From Starkeya sp. ORNL1 (lineage in GTDB: Bacteria > Pseudomonadota > Alphaproteobacteria > Rhizobiales > Xanthobacteraceae), in NCBI RefSeq assembly GCF_012971745.1, contig NZ_CP048834.1, forward strand, positions 2,294,001 through 2,358,000: 64,000 nucleotides of DNA. The letters run 5' to 3'. Shown piece by piece: positions 1 to 9,030 of the stretch. Positions within the stretch are counted from its first letter, which is position 1. Every line of letters begins with the position of its first letter. The position numbers and the translations under genes were made by a program. Below the pieces are notes generated by a model. That model searched no databases, was not told the DNA's origin, and saw only the letters and a program-made list of their open reading frames with translations.

Positions 1-773
1 GGACCGCCGCCGGTCATCACGAAGATCATGTCGATGTGGTTGGACATCCAGATCATGCGCAGCAGCACGAGGAAGAGGATCGTGGGCAGGATGTGCGGGA
101 TGGTGATGTTGAGGAATTGCGACCAGCGGCTCGCGCCGTCGACCTGCGCCGCCTCATAGAGCTCGGCGGGGATGGTCTGCAGCGCGGCGAGCAGGATCAG
201 CGCCATCAGTGGCGTGCCGTACCAGACCATGGCGGCAACCACGATCCAGAAGCTCGCCATCGGGCTGCTCATCCATGCGATGGAGCGGTCGAGCATGCCG
301 GCGCGGACCAGCAGGTCGTTCACGACGCCGAAATTGCCGTCGAACATGTAGAGGAACATCAGCCCGACCACGGCCGGCGGGGTGATGTAGGGCACCATCA
401 TCGCCGCCCGCACGAAGCCGCGGCCGCGGAAATTGAGGTTGAGGAACAGCGCGATCGGCAATGCCACCGCCAGTTCCAGCGAGACCACCGCAAGGTCCCA
501 GCGCAGCGTGCGCCACAGCCCGTCCAGGAACACCTGGTCGGACAGCATGCGCTTGAAATTCAGGAAGCCGATGAAGGCGGCGCGCTGCAGCCGCAGCAGC
601 GACGCGTCGGTCATGGCGAGATAGACCGCCTTGAAGGTGGGATAGACGGTGATCGCGGCCAGCAGCAGGACGATCGGGGCGATCAGCATGTAAGGAAATG
701 CGTCGAAACGCTTCCTTCGGCGTGGCGTCGCCACAGCCTGCTGCTGGGCCTGCTGGATCGGCACGTCGGTCAT
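1..773 (-). CDS. Sugar-type ABC transporter permease (partial, C-terminus off window)
   Basis: Inner-membrane permease of a MalF/UgpA-class ABC importer. 257 codons are visible and the gene runs off the left edge. A polar Gln/Arg-rich N-terminus (residues 1-22) precedes a first membrane helix at about 28-50; several more helices follow. The cytoplasmic EAA coupling loop (EAAQVDGA, about residues 207-214) is intact, so it should dock on an ATPase. The start is the ATG at 771-773, the first in frame after the intergenic repeat. No ATPase or binding protein lies beside it in view. The MalK-like ATPase and binding protein at 12.1-14.7 kb lack permeases and share the same upstream palindrome, so they may be its partners (inference). 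Family call is firm; substrate is unknown. Confidence 0.88.
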   Translation of the reverse strand, partial: MTDVPIQQAQQQAVATPRRRKRFDAFPYMLIAPIVLLLAAITVYPTFKAVYLAMTDASLLRLQRAAFIGFLNFKRMLSDQVFLDGLWRTLRWDLAVVSLELAVALPIALFLNLNFRGRGFVRAAMMVPYITPPAVVGLMFLYMFDGNFGVVNDLLVRAGMLDRSIAWMSSPMASFWIVVAAMVWYGTPLMALILLAALQTIPAELYEAAQVDGASRWSQFLNITIPHILPTILFLVLLRMIWMSNHIDMIFVMTGGG

Positions 774-845
774 GATTGGCCTCCACCGGGCGCCGGCATG
801 GCATCAGCTTTGGCGCCCGAAACTACCCGATCCGCTCCAGCCGAT

Positions 846-861
846 TGTCGCGTGGGCGACA
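846..861. promoter_or_regulatory. Crp-type palindrome, site 1 (TGTCG-N6-CGACA)
   Basis: TGTCG-CGTGGG-CGACA, a perfect 5-6-5 inverted repeat with the same geometry as E. coli CRP sites (TGTGA-N6-TCACA). It lies about 73 bp upstream of the permease start at 773. Identical arms occur at 9181, 14883 and 15030. Likely bound by the Crp/Fnr-family protein encoded at 8200-9003 (inference). Confidence 0.6.
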
Positions 862-887
862 TAAGGCGGGGCGGACTCAAAAACTCA

Positions 888-1001
888 CCACGTCATCCTG
901 AGGTGCCGCGAAGCCGCTTCGAAGGATGCCCACTCCCGATGAACGCCCTCTGCTTCAACATCCTTCGAGGCCGCCTGCGGCGGCACCTCAGGATGACGTG
1001 G
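888..1001. repeat. Intergenic palindromic repeat, family A
   Basis: Long imperfect inverted repeat. The outer arms are CCACGTCATCCTGAGGTG and its complement; inner palindromes carry CCTTCGA/TCGAAGG. Other copies lie near 9031, 32730, 38264, 45892, 48395 and 48521. It fills the gap between two same-strand genes and can fold into a strong hairpin. Confidence 0.85.
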
Positions 1002-1014
1002 CTATTGATCGCCC

Positions 1015-1812
1015 TCACAGCACCGGCGATGTCCCGCCGTCGATATTGATGGCAATCCCCGTGAGATAGCTGGCGCGGGCGGAGGCGAGGAAGGTGATGA
1101 CATCGCCGGCCTCACGGGCCTCGCCGACCCGGCCGAGCGGCACGCCACGGCGTTTGGCTTCTTCGGCATAGATGTCGTCCAGCGGGCGGTCGCCGACACT
1201 GAGCCCCTGCCTGGCATAGCGCCGCTCGTGCTGCCCGCTCTTGATGAAGCCGATGCACACCGTGTTGACGAGGATGTTGTCGGCCGCGAGATCCTTGGAC
1301 AGCGCCTTGGTGAGCGCGATGCCAGCGGCCCGCGCCACCGAGGTCGGCAGCGAATTGGCGGCGGGGGTGCGGCCGGCAATGCTGGTCACATTGATGATGC
1401 GCCCGCCGCCCTGCTTGCGCATCTCCGGTATGGCGGCCTGGATCAGTTCCATCGCCGCCCAGACCTTGACGCCGAAATCGGTGTCCCAGTCAGCCCGCGT
1501 GGTGCTGGCGAACGGCTTGGCCAGCGAGGTGCCGGCATTGTTGACGAGGATGTCGAGGCGGCCGAAGCGCGACACCGCGGCATCGACCAGCCGCTGCACC
1601 GCGCCCTCCTCGCCGATGTCGCCGGCGACCGGCAGCACCGTTCCCTTGCCGTGCGCCGTGATCTCGCTCGCCGCGGCGGCGAGGACATCGGCGCGGCGCC
1701 CGGCGATGATGACATTGCAGCCTTCCGCGGCGAGACGCTCGGCAGCGGCGCGGCCGATGCCCTCGCTGCCGCCCGTGACGATCGCCACCTTGCCGTTGAG
1801 CTCCAGATCCAA
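1015..1812 (-). CDS. SDR-family protein with replaced catalytic Tyr/Lys
   Basis: Short-chain dehydrogenase/reductase fold, 265 aa. The dinucleotide motif TGGSEGIG (residues 13-20), NNAG (91-94) and Ser144 are present. The canonical Tyr-x-x-x-Lys is not: aligning from Ser144 puts Thr157 and Arg161 where Tyr and Lys belong (PTSVARAAG). The C-terminal NIDGG element is normal. It is therefore either a non-classical SDR or a binding protein rather than a standard NAD(P)H oxidoreductase. It is the last gene of the leftward TTT operon, 32 bp after the TctA stop. The SDR fold is certain; activity is uncertain. Confidence 0.85.
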   Translation of the reverse strand: MDLELNGKVAIVTGGSEGIGRAAAERLAAEGCNVIIAGRRADVLAAAASEITAHGKGTVLPVAGDIGEEGAVQRLVDAAVSRFGRLDILVNNAGTSLAKPFASTTRADWDTDFGVKVWAAMELIQAAIPEMRKQGGGRIINVTSIAGRTPAANSLPTSVARAAGIALTKALSKDLAADNILVNTVCIGFIKSGQHERRYARQGLSVGDRPLDDIYAEEAKRRGVPLGRVGEAREAGDVITFLASARASYLTGIAINIDGGTSPVL

Positions 1813-1844
1813 GGCTTCCTCCGCGTCTTTCGATTGATGAGAAT

Positions 1845-3338
1845 TCAGACTTCGCTGTCGACCTTCACGCGCCGGAACATGGTCAGCGAGGACGAGAGCA
1901 GCACCACCACGGCAAGGATGAGCAGCGTGAGCGAGAGCGGGCGGCTCAGGAAGATCATGAAATCGCCGCCCGACATCTCCAGCGACTGGCGCAGGGCACG
2001 CTCCAGCAGCGGGCCGAGGATCAGCGTGAGGATCAAGGGCGCGGTCGGCAGGTCCACCTTGCGCATCAGGTAGCCGACGACGCCGAAGGCCAGCATCACC
2101 GCGATATCGAAGGGCTGGTTGTTGAGGCTGTAGGCACCGACCACGCAGAACGCCAGGACGATGACGACGAGGATCGCATAGGGGATGCGCAGCATCGCCA
2201 CCCAGAGCGGGATCAGCGGCAGATTGAGGACCAGCAGGATGATGTTGCCGACCACCAGGCTGGCAATGATGGTCCAGACGAACTCCGAATGCTCGGCGAA
2301 CAGTGTCGGCCCCGGCACCAGCCCGTTCATCATCAATGCGCCCATCAGGATCGCGGTGGTCGGCGAGCCGGGAATGCCGAGCGTGAACAACGGGATCAGC
2401 GCGGCATTGGCATAGGCGTTGTTCGCCGTCTCCGGCCCTGCCACGCCCTCGATGGCGCCCTGGCCGAACCGCTCCGGGTGCTTCGAGACGCGCTTCTCCA
2501 CGGCATACGAGAGGAAAGCCGGGATCATCGAGCCGAGCCCGGGCACGAGCCCGAGGAAGAAGCCGATCGCAGTGCCGCGGAACACCGGGCCGGTGGAGCG
2601 GCGCACGTCCTCCTTCGACAGATAGAGCGAGCCGACCACCGGCGCGAACATGCTGGTCAGCGGCCGCTCGATGCTGGTGAGGATTTCGGCGATGCCGAAC
2701 AGGCCCATCACCACCGGCACGATCGGCAGACCGTCCATCAATTCCGGCCGGGCGAAGGTGAAGCGCTCCATGCCCATGACCGGATCGATACCGACCTGCG
2801 CCAGGAACAGTCCGGCGACCGCCGCGATCATGGCGCGGATCACCGACTGGCTGGCGAGTGCGGTGACCAGCACCAGGCCGATCAGCAGCAGCGAGAAGAT
2901 CTCCGGCGGCCCGAAGGTCAAGGCAAGGCGCGTCAAGGGCAGCGCCAGGAAGACCAGGCCGACGGTGGCGATGGTGCCGCCGATGAAGGAACCGATGGCG
3001 GCGACCGCCAGGGCCGGGCCGGCGCGCCCGACCTTGGCCATGGCATAGCCGTCGAGGCAGGTGACCGCCGAGGCCGCTTCACCCGGCGTGTTGATCAGCA
3101 CCGAGGTGATGGTGCCGCCATACATGGCGCCATAGTAGATGGCGGCCAGCATGATGATGGAGCCGGTGGGATCGAGCGCCGCGGTGACCGGGATGAGGAT
3201 CGCCGTCCCCGCCGCCGGGCCGATGCCGGGCAAGATGCCGATCAGGGTGCCGAGCACGCAGCCGAGCAGCGCATAAGCGAGGTTGCCGGGCTGAAGGACG
3301 TCGACGAAGCCGCCGAACAACAGGACTAAGGTATCCAC
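1845..3338 (-). CDS. TTT system large permease, TctA family (system 1)
   Basis: Large membrane subunit of a tripartite tricarboxylate transporter, a binding-protein-dependent secondary importer of carboxylates. 497 aa, usual length, very hydrophobic with about 11-12 helices. The family signature with [10 protein letters not shown] lies near residues 34-45 and the PGEAASAV loop near 85-92. It starts 3 bp after the stop of its TctB partner and is followed by the SDR. Together with TctB (3342) and the binding protein (4041) it makes a complete system. Substrate not predictable. Confidence 0.93.
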   Translation of the reverse strand: MDTLVLLFGGFVDVLQPGNLAYALLGCVLGTLIGILPGIGPAAGTAILIPVTAALDPTGSIIMLAAIYYGAMYGGTITSVLINTPGEAASAVTCLDGYAMAKVGRAGPALAVAAIGSFIGGTIATVGLVFLALPLTRLALTFGPPEIFSLLLIGLVLVTALASQSVIRAMIAAVAGLFLAQVGIDPVMGMERFTFARPELMDGLPIVPVVMGLFGIAEILTSIERPLTSMFAPVVGSLYLSKEDVRRSTGPVFRGTAIGFFLGLVPGLGSMIPAFLSYAVEKRVSKHPERFGQGAIEGVAGPETANNAYANAALIPLFTLGIPGSPTTAILMGALMMNGLVPGPTLFAEHSEFVWTIIASLVVGNIILLVLNLPLIPLWVAMLRIPYAILVVIVLAFCVVGAYSLNNQPFDIAVMLAFGVVGYLMRKVDLPTAPLILTLILGPLLERALRQSLEMSGGDFMIFLSRPLSLTLLILAVVVLLSSSLTMFRRVKVDSEV

Positions 3339-3341
3339 CCT

Positions 3342-3845
3342 CTACTCTCCGCACAGGCTCAGGGGACACAGCGCCGAGAGGTCGTCGGCCGGCAGCGGCA
3401 CGTTCAGCCAGTGCGTGAAGGCGTACTCGATGCCGAAGCTGCCGAGGATCGACACCCACAGGATGGTGAAGATGCTGCGCGTCCCGAGCGCCCAGAGCAC
3501 GACGACATTCATCGCGAACATGGTCAGGCCAAAGCCGATCCGCTCCAGCAGGAAGGCGGTGGCGCCCAACGCCACCAGGACCGCGACGAGGCGCGACCAC
3601 CCGGCAGCATCGGGATAGCTGTCCGCGGCAATGGTCACGCGATCCGCGGCCGAGGTGCTCAGGGTCGCCTGCACCAGCATCAGCGCGGCGAGGATGCTGA
3701 GGATCAGCGCCAGCCAGAACGGGAAGAAGCCCGGGCCCGGCCCCATGGACGTGTAGTAGTGCAGGTCGAGCGCGCGGAAGGTCAGCCACACGCTCGGCAG
3801 CAGGATCACCAAAGCGGTGATCTGGTAGATATTTCGCTGGGTCAT
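3342..3845 (-). CDS. TTT system small permease, TctB family (system 1)
   Basis: Small membrane subunit, 167 aa, with four predicted helices and the MGPGPGFFPFWLAL segment typical of TctB near residues 31-44. I chose the ATG at 3843-3845 (MTQRNIYQI). An in-frame start at 3956 would add a Pro/Ser/Arg-rich leader translated from the palindromic repeat at 3901-4014, which is implausible. It directly precedes TctA. The 195 bp back to the binding-protein gene are mostly that repeat, so subunit levels may be set separately. Confidence 0.88.
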   Translation of the reverse strand: MTQRNIYQITALVILLPSVWLTFRALDLHYYTSMGPGPGFFPFWLALILSILAALMLVQATLSTSAADRVTIAADSYPDAAGWSRLVAVLVALGATAFLLERIGFGLTMFAMNVVVLWALGTRSIFTILWVSILGSFGIEYAFTHWLNVPLPADDLSALCPLSLCGE

Positions 3846-3900
3846 GATCCTGCCCAAAGGGCTTGGGGCGGAAGGGCTTGGCTTGGGAGAGCGGCTGTCT

Positions 3901-4014
3901 TCCCCCTCTCCCCGTCGGGGAGAGGGTTGGGGTGAGGGGCCTTCGCGGCCCCCCAATCGTGCGCCCCCTCACCGACCCGCTACGCGGGCCACCTCTCCCC
4001 CTCGGGGAGAGGGA
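3901..4014. repeat. Intergenic palindromic repeat, family B
   Basis: CCCTCTCCCC...GGGGAGAGG stems flank internal CACCGACCCGC and CGGGCCACC elements. Related copies lie at 10214-10327 and 13284-13398. This copy sits between TctC and TctB of one operon and may act as an RNA hairpin between them. Confidence 0.85.
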
Positions 4015-4040
4015 AATAGGAGCGACGAACGGACCGCGCC

Positions 4041-5015
4041 TTACTGACCCTGCTTGCGCGCGGCCTCGATCAGCGGCTTGAAGCGGGCATCGACCTTGTC
4101 CCAGAACACCGCATAGTCCTTCGGATCGAGATAGGTCAGCGTGTTGCCGACCTCGATCATGCGATCCTTGAGAGCCGGATCCTGCATGCCCTTCTTCAGT
4201 GATTCCGACAGGCGGTTGATGATCTCCGGCGAGGTGCCGGCCGGTGCCGAAAGCCCAATGTCGGAGCCGATCGGCTCGACATTCGGAAAGCCCGCCTCGG
4301 CGGTGGTCGGCACGTCCGGCAGCAATTCGGCGCGCTTGTCGCCCATGACGGCCAGCACGCGGACGGTGCCGGCCTTGTGATGGGTGACCACCTCGCCGAT
4401 GGAATTGACCGACATGTCGGTGTGACCGCCGAGCAGCGCGGTGAGCTGCGGCCCGCCGCCCTGGAAGTTCACGGTGGCGAACTTGGTGCCGGTGCCCTGC
4501 TCCAGAGCGAGCAGCGCGAAATGCCCGGTCGCCATGAAGCCGCTGGTGCCGCCTTTGAGCTTGCCGGGAGTGGCCTTGGCGGCCTCGACCAGATCCTTCA
4601 GCGTCTTGTAGGGGCTGCTGGCGAGCACGACGATGCCGAACGGCGCGCCGTAATACATGCCGATCGGCGCCAGGCTGTTGCGCTGGAACGGCGACTTGCG
4701 CTCGGTATCGAGATAGACGCTGGCTGCGGTTGGCAGCACCGACCAGATCAGCGTATGGCCGTCGGGCTTGGCGGCCGCGACATAAGAGAGGCCGATCTGC
4801 ATCGAGGCGCCGGGCTTGTTGACGATCTCGACCGGGACGCCGAGGTCCTTTTCCATCAGCGGCGCGATCAGGCGCGCCGCGGTGTCGGTGCCGCCGCCGG
4901 CGGTGGACGGCACGATCATGGTGATCGGGCGGCCCTTCTGCGGGAAGGTCTCGGCCGACAGCGAACCTGTCAAGGCAAACAGGCCGGCGAGCGTGAGAAG
5001 TACGGCTCTTTTCAT
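4041..5015 (-). CDS. TTT substrate-binding protein, TctC/Bug family (system 1)
   Basis: Periplasmic binding protein that delivers carboxylates to TctA/TctB. 324 aa, with a clear signal peptide ending about residue 21 (SLSA). The Bug hallmark TMIVPSTAGGGTD follows near residues 32-44. Bug proteins bind acids without a charged-residue requirement, so the ligand cannot be guessed. It lies 51 bp downstream of the first PAL-like gene and upstream of TctB, linking the propeller proteins to this importer. Confidence 0.92.
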   Translation of the reverse strand: MKRAVLLTLAGLFALTGSLSAETFPQKGRPITMIVPSTAGGGTDTAARLIAPLMEKDLGVPVEIVNKPGASMQIGLSYVAAAKPDGHTLIWSVLPTAASVYLDTERKSPFQRNSLAPIGMYYGAPFGIVVLASSPYKTLKDLVEAAKATPGKLKGGTSGFMATGHFALLALEQGTGTKFATVNFQGGGPQLTALLGGHTDMSVNSIGEVVTHHKAGTVRVLAVMGDKRAELLPDVPTTAEAGFPNVEPIGSDIGLSAPAGTSPEIINRLSESLKKGMQDPALKDRMIEVGNTLTYLDPKDYAVFWDKVDARFKPLIEAARKQGQ

Positions 5016-5066
5016 TGGTTTCCTCCGGTTATTTTATCGAGTTTTATTGTCGGCACGGCTGCTTGA

Positions 5067-6044
5067 TTATCCGGGGATGCGGCGCAGCTTCTGGATCATG
5101 TTCGGCTTTTCCGGCGCCTGCTGTCCCGGGAACAGCAGCGGCCAGGTCGTGGTGGTGACTTGCCCGACATAGATGTCGCCGCGGGAATCGACGGCGACGC
5201 CGTGCGGCGAGGTGAACTGGCCGGCATCATTGCCCGGCCCGCCATTGCTGTTCAGCCGGCCGACCAGCTTGCCATCCGACAGGATGCTGATGCGCGGGCC
5301 GAGATTGGGATAATCGCGATTGTGGGAGAGATGCGGCGGCAGCTCGCCGATGAAGAACAGCGGATCCTTGCGCCCCACCATGTACATGCCGTTGGGCCGA
5401 TGCAGGTTGTTCCACTGCGTCTCGTAGCGCCCATTGCCGTCGAACACCTGGATGCGATGGTTCTCGCGGTCGACGACATAGACCCAGCCATCGTCATCGC
5501 AGGCGATCTTGTGCGGCAGGTTGAACTCGCCGGGGTCGGACCCCGCCGTGCCCCACGAGAACAGGAACTTGCCGTCGGGGCTGAATTTGTGGATCGCGGC
5601 ATTGCCGTAGCCGTCGGAGACATAGATGTCGCCGTTCGGCGCCAGCGCGGTGTGGGTGCAGCGGTTGAACGGCCGGTTGCTCATGCGCGGCGCCGGCTGG
5701 TCCGGCGTGCCGAGGCGCAGCAGCAGCTTGCCGTCGAGCGTGCATTTGGAAACCGTATGCGTGCCCTCGTCGGTGCAGTAGATCGCCTGGTCGGGGCCGA
5801 TATGCAGGCCGTGCGGACGGGTGAAAAGCTCCTCGCCCCAGCTGTCGAGGAAGTTGCCGTCGCGGTCGAACACCATCAGCGGCCGGGCGCCCCGGTTGAA
5901 GACATAGACGCGGTCCTGGTCGTCGATGGCGACGGAGGGCACCTCGCCGAGCGTCCAGCCCTCGGGCACCTTCACCCAGTCCGCGACCGGCTCGTAGCGG
6001 TACGCGCCGGAGCCGAGCACGACCTTCTCTTCAAGCGTTTCCAT
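5067..6044 (-). CDS. PAL-like six-bladed beta-propeller (NHL repeats), copy 1
   Basis: 325-aa NHL-repeat propeller resembling the lyase half of peptidyl-glycine amidating enzyme (PAL), which splits alpha-hydroxyglycine compounds into amide plus glyoxylate. Residues matching the PAL active site as I recall it are Arg51 (VFNRG), His78 (RPHGLHI), Tyr146 (SDGYGN), His178 (LPHKI) and His281 (SPHGV). The DRENHRIQ blade (192-199) is also PAL-like. The residue after His281 is Gly, where PAL has Asp. No signal peptide, so cytoplasmic. It is 4 bp downstream of its near-twin (6049-7029). The family is firm; the reaction is inferred. Confidence 0.8.
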   Translation of the reverse strand: METLEEKVVLGSGAYRYEPVADWVKVPEGWTLGEVPSVAIDDQDRVYVFNRGARPLMVFDRDGNFLDSWGEELFTRPHGLHIGPDQAIYCTDEGTHTVSKCTLDGKLLLRLGTPDQPAPRMSNRPFNRCTHTALAPNGDIYVSDGYGNAAIHKFSPDGKFLFSWGTAGSDPGEFNLPHKIACDDDGWVYVVDRENHRIQVFDGNGRYETQWNNLHRPNGMYMVGRKDPLFFIGELPPHLSHNRDYPNLGPRISILSDGKLVGRLNSNGGPGNDAGQFTSPHGVAVDSRGDIYVGQVTTTTWPLLFPGQQAPEKPNMIQKLRRIPG

Positions 6045-6048
6045 GTCG

Positions 6049-7029
6049 CTATTCCTCCGGCAGCCGGCGCAATTTGCGCAGCGAGTTCAGCGGTTTCGGC
6101 AATGGCCGGCCGGGGAAGAGCGAGGGCCAGGAGGAGGTGGTGACCTCGCCGACATAGAGGTCGCCGCGCGAATCCACCGCGATGCCATGGGGCGAGGTGA
6201 ACTGGCCGAGGCCGGAGCCGGGGCCGTTATGGCTGTTCAGGCGGCCGACCACTTCGCCCTTGGACAGGATGCTGATGCGCGGGCCGAGATTCGGATTGTC
6301 GCGGATGTGGCTCATATAGGGCCCGATCTCGCCGACAAAGCAGAGCGGGCACGGGCCCGAACTCATGTAGAGCGCGCTCGGGCGATGCAGATTGTTCCAC
6401 TGCGTCTCGTAACGGCCATTGCCGTCGAAGATCTGGATGCGGTGGTTCTCGCGGTCGGCGACATGGACGAAGCCGTCGGCGTCGCAATGAATGTTGTGCG
6501 GCAGATTGAACTCGCCCCGGCCCGAGCCGGACGTGCCCCACGAGAACAGCAGCTTGCCGTCCGGGTTGTATTTGTGGACCGCAGCGTTGCCATAGCCGTC
6601 GGAGACATAGATGTCGCCGTTCGGGGCCAGCGCCGTGTGGGTGCAGCGGTTGAACGGCTTGCCGCTCATGCGCGCTGCCGGCTGGTTCGGCGTGCCGATG
6701 CGCATCAGCAGCTTGCCGTCCAGCGTGCACTTGCACACCGTGTGGGTGCCCTCATCGGTGCAATAGATGCTCTGGTCCGGCCCGATATGCAGGCCGTGGG
6801 CCTTGCCGAACAGATCATGCCCCCAGGACGACAGAAAATTTCCGTCCCGGTCCAGCACCACCATCGGATGCTCGCCGCGATTGAAGACATAGACACGGTC
6901 CCGGTCGTCCACCGCAACGGCCGCGACTTCACCAAGCTCGACATGCGACGGCAGGTTCAGCCAATTGTCTTGCGGCTCATAACGGTACTTGCCGGAGCCA
7001 AGGACGATGTTCTTCTCTTTTGTTTCCAT
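6049..7029 (-). CDS. PAL-like six-bladed beta-propeller (NHL repeats), copy 2
   Basis: 326 aa and closely similar along its whole length to copy 1, so a tandem duplication. The same residues are kept: Arg51, His78, Tyr146, His178, His281 and the DRENHRIQ blade. Differences cluster in surface loops and the stretch at about 220-245 (SSGPCPLC in place of VGRKDPLF), which may alter substrate choice. No signal peptide. It is probably the first gene of the leftward TTT-1 operon. Its promoter must lie in the 206 bp shared with the divergent IclR gene. Confidence 0.8.
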   Translation of the reverse strand: METKEKNIVLGSGKYRYEPQDNWLNLPSHVELGEVAAVAVDDRDRVYVFNRGEHPMVVLDRDGNFLSSWGHDLFGKAHGLHIGPDQSIYCTDEGTHTVCKCTLDGKLLMRIGTPNQPAARMSGKPFNRCTHTALAPNGDIYVSDGYGNAAVHKYNPDGKLLFSWGTSGSGRGEFNLPHNIHCDADGFVHVADRENHRIQIFDGNGRYETQWNNLHRPSALYMSSGPCPLCFVGEIGPYMSHIRDNPNLGPRISILSKGEVVGRLNSHNGPGSGLGQFTSPHGIAVDSRGDLYVGEVTTSSWPSLFPGRPLPKPLNSLRKLRRLPEE

Positions 7030-7099
7030 TTACCTCGCCAGCAAGCAGCGTCGACGTCCGCCGATACGGCCGACGCGGCTTGTCCTCCCGCTTGTAAAT

Positions 7100-7112
7100 C
7101 TCACTGAGTGAG
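7100..7112. promoter_or_regulatory. Candidate IclR operator palindrome
   Basis: CTCACTGAGTGAG, two perfect 6-bp arms around one base, flanked by AA/TT two bases out. It lies in the divergent gap between the leftward PAL-like/TTT-1 operon (start 7029) and the IclR gene (start 7236), 70 bp from the operon start. Assignment to IclR rests on position only. Confidence 0.45.
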
Positions 7113-7235
7113 TTTCTTGTCTAATTCAGCGGAATATGGCAGTGCTTGAAACGGCGGTCAAACCCGTTCTTGATAGATATGTAAATTCACGCGGAGCGCG
7201 TTGTGACAGCCATTTCACTCGGTTAGCGTGCCGCC

Positions 7236-7997
7236 ATGAATGAAATCGGGGCTATCAATCGCGTCCTGAAGCTCGTCAGCCTGCTGTCGGACTATCCGCA
7301 TCTGACGGCGAAGCAGGCGGCGACGCTTCTCGGATGGCCGGTCAGCAGTACGCACCGCATGCTGCGCAAGCTCGCGGAGTTGGAGTTCGCGCTGCAGACC
7401 GAGAAAGGCAGCTTCGCGGCGGGCATGGAGCTCTACCGTATCGTTGGCCGGCTAAGTTCAAAGATGCCGTTCGCCGCGATCGCCGAGCCGCTGCTCGCGG
7501 CCCTGACCCGGCAGTTCAACGAAACCTCGATGCTGACCATCCTCGAGCGGCGGCAATTGCGCATGTACACGGCGCTCGCCGCCTCGCCGCAGGATCCGAT
7601 GCGCTACATCGTCGAGCTGAACCGGCGCGATCCGCTGGTGTGGGGCGCCTCGGGGCGGGCACTGCTCGCCTATCTGCGCCCGGAGGAGATCGATGCCGCG
7701 GTCTCCGGCAGTACCGCGCGCAACATCAGGGGCGAGGCACTCGACGAGAGCGAAATCCGCGCCGCGCTGGAGGAGATCGTGCGCGACGGCTACTCGCTGT
7801 CGCGCTCGCACCGCACGCTGAATTCGATCGGCATGGCGGTGCCGTTCTTCGGCCCGCATGGCGAGGTGGTCGGCAGCGTCGGCTTCCAGATCCCGGCGTT
7901 CCGCTTCCATGACGGGCAGATCGAGACCCTGGTGACCGCGCTCAAGCAGACCGCCACCATCATCTCGCAGCAGATCGGCGCCAAGCCGGAATACTGA
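7236..7997 (+). CDS. IclR-family transcriptional regulator
   Basis: 253 aa. N-terminal winged helix-turn-helix at about residues 7-60 (TAKQAATLLGWPVSSTHRML). The C-terminal GAF-like effector domain at about 75-245 includes the family segment SIGMAVPFF. IclR proteins sense small aromatic or aliphatic acids. It is transcribed away from the PAL-like/TTT-1 operon, the usual arrangement for a local regulator, and a palindrome lies between them at 7100-7112. The start ATG gives a normal-length protein. Effector unknown. Confidence 0.92.
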   Translation: MNEIGAINRVLKLVSLLSDYPHLTAKQAATLLGWPVSSTHRMLRKLAELEFALQTEKGSFAAGMELYRIVGRLSSKMPFAAIAEPLLAALTRQFNETSMLTILERRQLRMYTALAASPQDPMRYIVELNRRDPLVWGASGRALLAYLRPEEIDAAVSGSTARNIRGEALDESEIRAALEEIVRDGYSLSRSHRTLNSIGMAVPFFGPHGEVVGSVGFQIPAFRFHDGQIETLVTALKQTATIISQQIGAKPEY

Positions 7998-8199
7998 AGC
8001 GCGCCTGGGTTGCCGTGCCTATGGGTTAAGTGTCGACAAGCTTGCTTGCGGAGTGCCCGCACCTCGACCTAAGCTGAATGCCGGAGGAAGGGCGCTCAGC
8101 ATCTGCACCGCAGACTGACGTTCAAGGACGGCGCGATTCGATCAATTCGGGCGCGACCACCTGATACAAGAGCCATAATCTGGCCGAGGAAACCGCCAA

Positions 8200-9003
8200 A
8201 TGGAAACAAGTCCTGTAGGCTACAAGGTCTCCGACCGGGTCGATCCGGCCCATGACGCCAAGGTCGAGGCCGACTATCGAGGCGCATCCACCTATCCGCG
8301 CTTCATGGAGATGCTGAACGAGGCGGATCGCAACTTCCTGATGACGCGGTCCGTCGCCAAGTGCTTCGCGAAGAACCAGGTGCTTTACGTACAGGGTGAT
8401 CCTTCGGAGAGCCTGTTCATTATCCTGCGCGGCGCCGTGAAGGTGCATTACATCCAGGACAATGGCGGCTCGCTCACCACCTCCTATTGCCGCGAGGGCA
8501 TGCTGGTCGGCGCCCATGGCTGCACCCGCTGGGCCGGCAATCATTGCTGGTCGGCGCAGGCTCTGGTGGACAGCCGCGTGCTGTGGATCGGCCGCGAGCA
8601 ACTGGTCGAGCTCACCGAGCGTTCCCCGCATGCCTTGCGCTGCGTGCTCTCCATCTCGGAGTTCAAGGCGGAGCAGCTCAAGAAGGTGATCCAGATCCTT
8701 GCCGAGACCACGGTGGAGCGCCGTATCTCGATGGCGCTCCGGCATCTCGGCCGGCTCTACGGCATCGATCATGGCGACGAGGTCGAGATCGACGGCCGCT
8801 TCACCCACCAGGAGATCGCCGAGATGATCGGCGCCTCGCGCCAGAGCGTCACCACGCTGCTCGTGTGCCTGGAGAAGGCCGGCGACATCCGGCGCGAGGG
8901 CCGTAGGCTGTTCATCCCGAGCGAGAATTCGGTGCCGCACGCAGCGCTGGTCGGCCGCGGCGAGCGCCGCCCGAGCATGGAGCGCATGGCGCGGTTCTCG
9001 TGA
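8200..9003 (+). CDS. Crp/Fnr-family transcriptional regulator
   Basis: 267 aa. A cyclic-nucleotide-binding-type beta-roll spans about residues 45-150 and the dimer helix about 152-180. A C-terminal HTH spans about 200-222 (THQEIAEMIGASRQSVTTL). The roll lacks the GE and RSA signature that binds cAMP phosphate (HCWSAQAL stands there), and there is no N-terminal Fe-S cysteine set, so the signal is unlikely to be cAMP or O2. The recognition helix reads SRQSVTT where E. coli CRP has SRETVGR; two specificity residues differ. Palindromes of CRP geometry but altered sequence (TGTCG-N6-CGACA) occur upstream of nearby operons, so it is the prime candidate to bind them. Confidence 0.92.
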   Translation: METSPVGYKVSDRVDPAHDAKVEADYRGASTYPRFMEMLNEADRNFLMTRSVAKCFAKNQVLYVQGDPSESLFIILRGAVKVHYIQDNGGSLTTSYCREGMLVGAHGCTRWAGNHCWSAQALVDSRVLWIGREQLVELTERSPHALRCVLSISEFKAEQLKKVIQILAETTVERRISMALRHLGRLYGIDHGDEVEIDGRFTHQEIAEMIGASRQSVTTLLVCLEKAGDIRREGRRLFIPSENSVPHAALVGRGERRPSMERMARFS

Positions 9004-9030
9004 GGGGCTGACAGTCATCCCTCGACCTGG

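Noticed and set aside
5067..7029. Tandem propellers as one broken gene
   Set aside because: Each is a complete six-bladed protein with its own start and stop and full active-site set.
8032..8039. TGTCGACA as a further Crp-type site (also near 21380)
   Set aside because: Arms abut without the 6-bp spacer, so it does not fit the 5-6-5 pattern.
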